Assembly (NCBI GenBank): GCA_016932965.1
Contig: JAFGBW010000122.1
Span: forward strand, 1 to 9,120
Reading direction: 5' to 3'
Origin: Candidatus Auribacterota bacterium
GTDB taxonomy: Bacteria; Auribacterota; JAFGBW01
DNA length: 9,120 nucleotides
The position numbers and the translations under genes were made by a program. Every line of letters begins with the position of its first letter. The stretch's first letter is position 1. The notes beneath the pieces are model-generated. The model worked only from the letters and a program-made list of their open reading frames with translations, did no database searches and had not been told where the DNA came from. Of this stretch, positions 1 to 4,564 are shown one piece after another.

Positions 1-1239
1 GGATACATGGACGGCGGCAGATCCAAAAGGATGTGCACTTTTTTTAAAGGCCGGTATGAAATGAAAGAGATTTCGATGGAGCTGATTTCAGGATACTCTG
101 ATTTTGATATCGGGGAATACGAGCAGAAACGGTTTTTCATCAGAACAGAGCTGGACGGCCATGATTTTTATTCCGGTTTGAAGATCAATTCCGACGCGTT
201 ATTTTCAAACCAGGACCTGGCAGGCAGTCTCTTTATCAACGGGATTAAAAACAAGGGCCAGAGACGGTATTATCTTCTCGATGAAGCGGACACGCTGCAT
301 GATGTGACGAACGCTTCTGAGTCCAGGGTGGGTATAAGAGCGGATCTTTTTTATCAGTTCAATGATAATGCCATGACTATTGAAGTCAACCATGACCAGT
401 CGGTACTGGAATCCAGCAACTTCGATGGAGAAATGAAAGTGAGAAGAAGCTGGTTTTCCATTCAGGACGAGTATGAATTTTCAAAGAAGGTCAGCGCCGA
501 AGTACAAGGGCGTTATGATTCCAATTCCGCTTTTTCGGATGAAGGGTCCTTTGGAGCCGGAATCATGTTAAAGGGGGTCAAAGGCTGGAATATCCGTCAA
601 TTTTTTTCCAGGGATTTTAACGCGCCTCCTCTGGCGGAAAAATTCATGGATCGTCCGGAGCTCGGTTTGAAAAGCAATGAATCCTTGTCCGCTGAGACAG
701 GATATACCTGGCAGATGTCTTTGGAAAAGAGCTTTTTTGAAAAATGGCTGGCTCAGATTAAAACCTATATCCAGAAACTACAAGACGGCATTATCGTATC
801 CATGGATGAGGAGGGATTTTTTTATTATGACAATGCCGATTCCATAAAAAGGCAGGGGGTCGAGGTCAATTTGACCTGGATGCCGTTTGAAAAAACCTTA
901 TTAAAGGCCGGTGCCGCATTCAATGACGTGAAGAATGAAGACACGGATGAAACGGTCTCAGGCAGGGAGCGTTTGAAATACACCTTTGATTTGGAGCAGA
1001 AACTGCCTCAAAATTGCACGTTCACTATGACCGGATATTATCTCTGGTGGAACATGGAGGAGATCTATCATTCAAAAGAGAGAAATTTTCTTTTTAACGC
1101 CAAATACAGCTGGCAGCCGAAAAAGAGTTTTTCTCTTTACGGTGCCGTATACAACCTCTTTGACACGGAATTATACTGGATTGATGTTTATCCCAATCCG
1201 GAGCGGAGTTATGAGGCAGGCTTTGAGTATCAGTTTTAA
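1..1239 (+). CDS. TonB-dependent outer-membrane receptor, C-terminal part (5' end outside window)
   Basis: The reading frame is already open at base 1, so the ATG at nt 7 is very likely internal and the plug domain and signal peptide lie to the left of the window. About 412 residues remain. They read as alternating polar/hydrophobic beta-strands rich in Tyr, Phe and Trp, with no hydrophobic helix. Typical barrel landmarks are FSRDFNAPPLAEKF (about nt 604-645), a downstream SNESLSAETGYTW, RQGVEVNLTW (about nt 850-880), and near the end YNLFDTELYW (about nt 1150-1179). The chain ends in Phe (EYQF), the usual outer-membrane assembly signal. Such receptors import scarce ligands (metal chelates, cobalamin, peptides) using TonB energy; the ligand cannot be read from this portion. 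Its position directly upstream of a binding protein and a modified-peptide cassette suggests, but does not prove, that it handles the cassette's product. Confidence 0.86.
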   Translation, partial: GYMDGGRSKRMCTFFKGRYEMKEISMELISGYSDFDIGEYEQKRFFIRTELDGHDFYSGLKINSDALFSNQDLAGSLFINGIKNKGQRRYYLLDEADTLHDVTNASESRVGIRADLFYQFNDNAMTIEVNHDQSVLESSNFDGEMKVRRSWFSIQDEYEFSKKVSAEVQGRYDSNSAFSDEGSFGAGIMLKGVKGWNIRQFFSRDFNAPPLAEKFMDRPELGLKSNESLSAETGYTWQMSLEKSFFEKWLAQIKTYIQKLQDGIIVSMDEEGFFYYDNADSIKRQGVEVNLTWMPFEKTLLKAGAAFNDVKNEDTDETVSGRERLKYTFDLEQKLPQNCTFTMTGYYLWWNMEEIYHSKERNFLFNAKYSWQPKKSFSLYGAVYNLFDTELYWIDVYPNPERSYEAGFEYQF

Positions 1240-1292
1240 CTGTTGATATTTAATAATAGGAAGTTCGGTATCTTCAGCTCCGTTTACTATAT

Positions 1293-1318
1293 GAAGCGTA
1301 GGCAAGCTCCTGCACTTC
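1293..1318 (+). promoter_or_regulatory. Imperfect hairpin in the receptor/binding-protein gap
   Basis: GAAGCGTAGG (1293-1302) can pair with CCTGCACTTC (1309-1318) over ten positions, with one C-A mismatch and one wobble, around a 6-nt loop CAAGCT. It is followed by AATAATAATTG and not by a T-run, so it is not a convincing intrinsic terminator. It may be an mRNA structure separating the receptor and binding-protein messages, or it may be chance. Confidence 0.3.
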
Positions 1319-1326
1319 AATAATAA

Positions 1327-1366
1327 TTGCACAAAAACTTGTTTAAGTGCACAATCGTTTGTGCAA
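1327..1366 (+). promoter_or_regulatory. Operator-like perfect inverted repeat before the binding-protein gene
   Basis: TTGCACAAA (1327-1335) is exactly mirrored by TTTGTGCAA (1358-1366) with 22 nt between. A third, inner copy of the motif occurs as GTGCACAA (1347-1354), and a small ACTT/AAGT pair lies between. The repeat ends 4 nt before the ATG at 1371. It also contains a weak sigma-70-like pair, TTGCAC (1327-1332) and CACAAT (1350-1355), with a 17-nt spacer. It could be a repressor or activator site, or a hairpin over the translation start. No regulator can be named from the sequence. Confidence 0.45.
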
Positions 1367-1370
1367 CTTT

Positions 1371-2969
1371 ATGCAGATTCCATTTAAAAAAATCTCGGTT
1401 TTTCTCGTTTTGACCGGCGGGGTAATCCTTTTTCTGTTCATTCTGTTTGACTCTTTTTTTTCAGATAGGGAAACGGTTTCATCCTCCACTCATAACACGT
1501 TATTTCTTGGAGGGGTTTATGATAAAAAAGTAGGGCTGAATCCTTATTTCATTCTGGACGGAGATAATATTCAGATGGTCCAGTTTCTTTATTCAACCCT
1601 GGTGAAACTGGATGAAAAAGGGCAAGTCATCGGGGATGTTGCTGAAGATTGGTCCGTTGCTCCTGATTTTAAATCCATCACATTCAGGCTCAGAAAAGAT
1701 GTTTATTTTCACGATAAGACCCCTTTGACTTCAAAAGACATTAAATGGACCTGGGAAAAAATGATCCGTTCTTCAGACAATGTTTTTTTCCAATGCTACT
1801 CTTTTATCGATTCATCTGAAACGCCTGATCCCTATACCATTTCATTTTATTTTAACAGGGCAACTCCTTCCCCTCAGTATTATTTTATTTTTGAGATTCT
1901 GCCCTCTCATGTGAATGCAGATTCCAGGACTTCGGATTTTAGTTCAACGCCTGTCGGATCAGGGGCTTATGTTTTTGATCATTGGGATGATTCGGTTTGT
2001 TATTATAGAAAAAATCTTGTTTATTATGAAAAGACCCCTCGTCTTGAATTCATTCGTTTTATATCGTATCCGAATAATGATGCGGTTTGGTCAGGTTTCA
2101 TGCGGGAGGAAATTGATTTTTTTCTAAGGCTGAATCATGATCAGTATAACATGATCAGCCGGTCAGATGAATTCATCATCAAAGAAGCAAAGAGCCTGCG
2201 ATATTTTCTTCTGCTTCTAAATAAAAACCAGGTTTTTCTAAAAAATAAAAGGGTCAGACAGGCCATTGACCTCTGCATCAACAGGGTGGAGCTGGTTGAA
2301 AAGATATTTTATGGAAAAGCCAGGATTATTTCAGGCCCCTATGATGAGGATTTTCTATATGTTGTCGGCGGCAGGGAAAAGGCATCTTATCAGCCGGAAA
2401 AGGCTATCAGTATGTTAAAATCCTGCGGATTTGAAGACTCTAATCATGACAGTATTTTGGAAAAGCAAAATCAGCCTTTTATTTTGAGATTATTGATTAA
2501 TGAGAATATGACGGATAGTCTTGAGATAGCAAAGTTGATAAAATTGCAATTAAAACAGGCAGGAATTTTTGTTAAAATCATATCGATCTCTAATGCAGAA
2601 GAATATGCCGGTGCTTTATCCCGAGATATGGATTTTGACATGATCATTGATTATAAGCCTTTGAATCTGGAGGAATTGGCTTTGATTTACTGGGTTAAGG
2701 ATATCGGAAGAAAACCTTATCTTCTTGAAAAACAGTCCCTTTTCACCAGGATGTACTGGAAAATGCTGAGAACAAAAAACAAAAATATAAAAAGATATTA
2801 TTATCAGTCCCTGTTAAAAATAATCGCCAATGAAAAAACCAGCCTGTTTTTGGTGAATCCTTTGGAAATGTTAGCTTTTCAGAAGGGTTTGGATTTAAGT
2901 GGCACGAGTTTTGCACCTCAATTTCAATATGAAAATCTGGGGAAAATACAAAAGGAGGCAAGAACATGA
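1371..2969 (+). CDS. Membrane-anchored family-5 ABC solute-binding protein (oligopeptide/nickel type)
   Basis: This is a 532-residue protein of the SBP_bac_5 family (OppA/DppA/NikA relatives), which bind peptides or metal complexes outside the inner membrane. Family features: LVKLDEKGQVIGDVAEDW (about residues 77-94), the SITFRLRKDVYFHDKTPLTSKDI stretch (about 102-124), a TPVGSGAYVF turn, and RVRQAIDLCINRVELVEKIFYGKA in the second half. The N-terminus (KK, then about 20 hydrophobic residues 9-28) is a signal or anchor segment with no lipobox Cys and no clear AxA cleavage site, so the protein is probably tethered. A GTG at 1347 would add eight polar residues but sits inside the inverted repeat, and an in-frame stop lies at 1344-1346. 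ATG 1371 is preferred, though neither start has a clear Shine-Dalgarno. No permease or ATPase partners for import are nearby. The gene looks more AT-rich than its neighbours. Its stop overlaps the next start (ATGA), so the peptide gene may be translationally coupled to it. Confidence 0.82.
   Translation: MQIPFKKISVFLVLTGGVILFLFILFDSFFSDRETVSSSTHNTLFLGGVYDKKVGLNPYFILDGDNIQMVQFLYSTLVKLDEKGQVIGDVAEDWSVAPDFKSITFRLRKDVYFHDKTPLTSKDIKWTWEKMIRSSDNVFFQCYSFIDSSETPDPYTISFYFNRATPSPQYYFIFEILPSHVNADSRTSDFSSTPVGSGAYVFDHWDDSVCYYRKNLVYYEKTPRLEFIRFISYPNNDAVWSGFMREEIDFFLRLNHDQYNMISRSDEFIIKEAKSLRYFLLLLNKNQVFLKNKRVRQAIDLCINRVELVEKIFYGKARIISGPYDEDFLYVVGGREKASYQPEKAISMLKSCGFEDSNHDSILEKQNQPFILRLLINENMTDSLEIAKLIKLQLKQAGIFVKIISISNAEEYAGALSRDMDFDMIIDYKPLNLEELALIYWVKDIGRKPYLLEKQSLFTRMYWKMLRTKNKNIKRYYYQSLLKIIANEKTSLFLVNPLEMLAFQKGLDLSGTSFAPQFQYENLGKIQKEART
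2900..2915 (+). promoter_or_regulatory. Sigma-54 (-24/-12) promoter for the precursor peptide
   Basis: TGGCACGAGTTTTGCA matches the core consensus TGGCACG-N4-TTGCW at every specified base, with the strict GG-N10-GC spacing (GG at 2901-2902, GC at 2913-2914). It lies inside the last codons of the binding-protein gene. The predicted start of transcription is near 2926, giving a leader of about 40 nt that contains the strong RBS before the ATG at 2966. Transcription ending at the terminator would give an mRNA of about 195 nt encoding only the peptide. Sigma-54 promoters need an NtrC-type activator; none is in the window. Confidence 0.85.
2951..2958 (+). promoter_or_regulatory. Strong ribosome binding site of the precursor peptide
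   Basis: AAAGGAGG lies 7 nt before the ATG at 2966. It is close to an ideal Shine-Dalgarno and the strongest in the window, and it decides the start of a gene that is otherwise easy to miss. It lies within the final codons of the upstream gene. Confidence 0.88.
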
Positions 2970-3076
2970 AATTCAAAATCCTTAAAAAGGGCGTAAAAAG
3001 CGCTGTGAAGGCCCTTGCCGGCAGATGCTGCATGACTATGCCGGTTAACTATTTCCCTGGCGCCCCCGAGAACTAG
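2966..3076 (+). CDS. Putative RiPP precursor peptide, 36 residues (radical-SAM substrate)
   Basis: This small ORF starts with ATG overlapping the upstream stop (ATGA) and ends with TAG at 3074-3076. Residues 1-20 are strongly basic (seven Lys/Arg, no acidic residue) and could form an amphipathic helix (KILKKGVKSAVKALAG). The tail, residues 21-36, has a different character: CCMTMPVNYFPGAPEN, with adjacent Cys21-Cys22, aromatic Tyr29-Phe30, three prolines and a single acidic residue, Glu35. This leader/core split, a dedicated sigma-54 promoter, an excellent RBS, an intrinsic terminator and a SPASM radical-SAM gene directly downstream are what a RiPP precursor locus looks like. There is no Gly-Gly leader cleavage site. 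Cys21/Cys22 are the obvious candidates for thioether formation or metal binding, but the aromatic residues or a C-C link are also possible. I do not recognise the peptide family. Confidence 0.86.
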   Translation: MKFKILKKGVKSAVKALAGRCCMTMPVNYFPGAPEN

Positions 3077-3090
3077 ATCAGGGGGAAGTT

Positions 3091-3121
3091 GGCCGGAACT
3101 AAAGTTCCGGCCTTTTTTTTT
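3091..3121 (+). terminator. Strong rho-independent terminator after the precursor gene
   Basis: GGCCGGAAC (3091-3099) pairs perfectly with GTTCCGGCC (3104-3112) around a TAAA loop, followed by nine T (3113-3121). A weaker C5/G5 hairpin (3063-3067 with 3081-3085) brackets the peptide's stop codon just upstream. Transcripts from the sigma-54 promoter should mostly end here. Readthrough would supply a lower level of the maturase, exporter and kinase message. Confidence 0.95.
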
Positions 3122-3175
3122 AAATGAGGCTGTTTGGCAAGAGACCATGATTCATTTTATCAGGCAGCCTCATTT
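3122..3175 (+). promoter_or_regulatory. Second large hairpin in the maturase leader
   Basis: AAATGAGGCTG (3122-3132) is perfectly complementary to CAGCCTCATTT (3165-3175), and five further pairs including wobbles can extend the stem inward to 3137/3160. It begins directly after the terminator's T-tract. It lacks a proper T-run of its own, so it is more likely an mRNA stability, processing or readthrough-control element of the radical-SAM message than a second terminator. Its function is inferred only from position. Confidence 0.5.
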
Positions 3176-3214
3176 CCTTATTTAGAAGGGGGGGGACATT
3201 TTTACCGGATATCC

Positions 3215-3220
3215 AGGGAG
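3215..3220 (+). promoter_or_regulatory. Ribosome binding site that fixes the maturase start
   Basis: AGGGAG sits 6 nt before ATG 3227. An upstream in-frame TTG at 3134 would add 31 residues but lies inside the hairpin and reads through a G8 tract (3188-3195), so the ATG start is much better supported. Confidence 0.7.
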
Positions 3221-3226
3221 ATAATA

Positions 3227-4564
3227 ATGAAACCGTCCTATTTCAACCTTTACATCCAGAATTATCCCGGAAACGGACAGACCCTGGTCTATAACACCAG
3301 AACCCAGGCCATGGCTGTTTTTGAAAATGACCTGGCATGCCTTCTTGAAAACAATACCGGCATCATACTCAAACTGCAGGAAAAGGAATTCGGCAGCCTC
3401 ATTGAAGAGGGGTTCTGCGTGTACGATCACGAGGACGAGAGAGCCATTTTAGAAGACTGGTTCAATGAGGTTTGTTATTCAAGAGATGTCCTTTCAGCCA
3501 CGATTTTAACAACCTACCGCTGTAATTTTAACTGTCCCTATTGCTTTGAGCAAAAGGCTGAAAAACATTCTCAGGACATGAGCCAGGAGATGGCAGGCAA
3601 GGTTTTTCACTGGCTTTTTGAAAAAGCGCGGGAGAAAAAGGTCCGGGCGATCCATCTTTTTTATTACGGGGGAGAGCCGCTCTTAAACAAAAAGATCATC
3701 CGGTATCTTTCGGTCCTGATGAAGGACTTTGCGGACCTGTATCATATTGACTTTAAGTTTGGAATCGTCACCAACGGTTATCTGATCGATGCTGCCGATA
3801 CAAAGGATTTGAAAACACTGGGGCTGGATTTTTACCGGATCACCCTGGACGGGAGTGAAAAGTGGCATGATCAGACCAGGAGGCTGAAAAACGGAAAAGG
3901 GTCTTTTGCCAGAATCATGGAGAATATCGAGAAAAACACAGACGGGGTCAAGATCCTGATCAGCGGGAATTTCACTGAGAAGAATTTTCCCGGGATTTTA
4001 GATTTGATCGATTATCTAGGAACTCATCCGGCAAAATCCCGGATTCATTCGCTGTCTTTTTCGCCCCTTGTGGAAATCATGGACGCGAGCTGCCAGTTTG
4101 ATACCACGCATTGTTTCAAAAACTATGAATCGGAATTCAGCCGCATCGCCCTGACGATCCAGGAGTCGTTGAAAAAGCGGGGTTTTAAAACGACAAGGGA
4201 TAAGATCGGCATGCAGACCTGTCCTTTTAAAATAAAGGATACGGACGTGGTCATCACCCCTGAAGGAGACATCTATAAATGTCCGGTCACTCTCGGCAAC
4301 AAGGATTTCTGCGTCGGGCATGTCAGTTCATTGGAATTGAACGAAAAAAATAAATCCATCATCGCCAATGATTCATGGAAAAGATGTTATCCCTGCCCGT
4401 ATCTGCCGATATGCTGCGGAGGATGTTATTACAAGGCTCTGGTCCATCACGGGGATTTGTTTGCCATCGACTGTCCGAAACTGTTTTTTGAAGATTCTCT
4501 GCCCTTAATCATCAAGGAGGAGTATGAAAAGCTGTCTCTTGAAGCTTGCGCCTCTTCTTTATAG
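3227..4564 (+). CDS. Radical SAM/SPASM peptide maturase
   Basis: This 445-residue enzyme is predicted to modify the 36-residue peptide encoded just upstream. The N-terminal 90 residues (including LVYNTRTQAMAVFENDL) resemble the leading region common in SPASM peptide maturases. The radical SAM core has Cys99, Cys103 and Cys106 in RCNFNCPYCFE (CX3CX2C, the SAM-binding 4Fe-4S cluster), then YYGGEPLL (about 146-153), VTNGYLI (181-187) and ITLDGS (205-210). The C-terminal SPASM domain shows Cys332, a GX4C unit ending at Cys352, an exact CX2CX5CX3C (Cys387, 390, 396, 400) and Cys416, consistent with ligands for two auxiliary clusters. Known SPASM maturases make thioether or C-C crosslinks using radical chemistry; which reaction occurs here cannot be read. 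The gene shares the operon with the exporter, which overlaps its end by 41 nt. NCBI lists several named small-peptide/SPASM pairs (for example geopeptide maturases); membership is untested. Confidence 0.94.
   Translation: MKPSYFNLYIQNYPGNGQTLVYNTRTQAMAVFENDLACLLENNTGIILKLQEKEFGSLIEEGFCVYDHEDERAILEDWFNEVCYSRDVLSATILTTYRCNFNCPYCFEQKAEKHSQDMSQEMAGKVFHWLFEKAREKKVRAIHLFYYGGEPLLNKKIIRYLSVLMKDFADLYHIDFKFGIVTNGYLIDAADTKDLKTLGLDFYRITLDGSEKWHDQTRRLKNGKGSFARIMENIEKNTDGVKILISGNFTEKNFPGILDLIDYLGTHPAKSRIHSLSFSPLVEIMDASCQFDTTHCFKNYESEFSRIALTIQESLKKRGFKTTRDKIGMQTCPFKIKDTDVVITPEGDIYKCPVTLGNKDFCVGHVSSLELNEKNKSIIANDSWKRCYPCPYLPICCGGCYYKALVHHGDLFAIDCPKLFFEDSLPLIIKEEYEKLSLEACASSL

Noticed and set aside
1300-1316. 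Sigma-54-like match AGGCAAGCTCCTGCA before the binding-protein gene
   Set aside because: The GG to GC distance is nine bases, not ten, and the elements are imperfect; sigma-54 promoters do not tolerate that spacing change well.
1347-1370. GTG start for the solute-binding protein
   Set aside because: It falls inside the inverted repeat, lacks a Shine-Dalgarno and places polar residues before the signal/anchor helix; ATG 1371 is the simpler choice, though not certain.
3074-3124. Readthrough of the peptide's TAG stop as pyrrolysine
   Set aside because: The extension would be encoded by the terminator hairpin and T-tract, and there is no sign of a coding continuation.
3147-3185. Twelve-residue ORF in the maturase leader as a leader peptide
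   Set aside because: There is no good ribosome binding site and no run of regulatory codons; it is probably a by-product of the hairpin sequence.
3134-3226. In-frame TTG start giving a 31-residue longer maturase
   Set aside because: It lies in a hairpin with no ribosome binding site and reads through a G8 run; ATG 3227 has AGGGAG at good spacing and matches the usual N-terminus of SPASM maturases.
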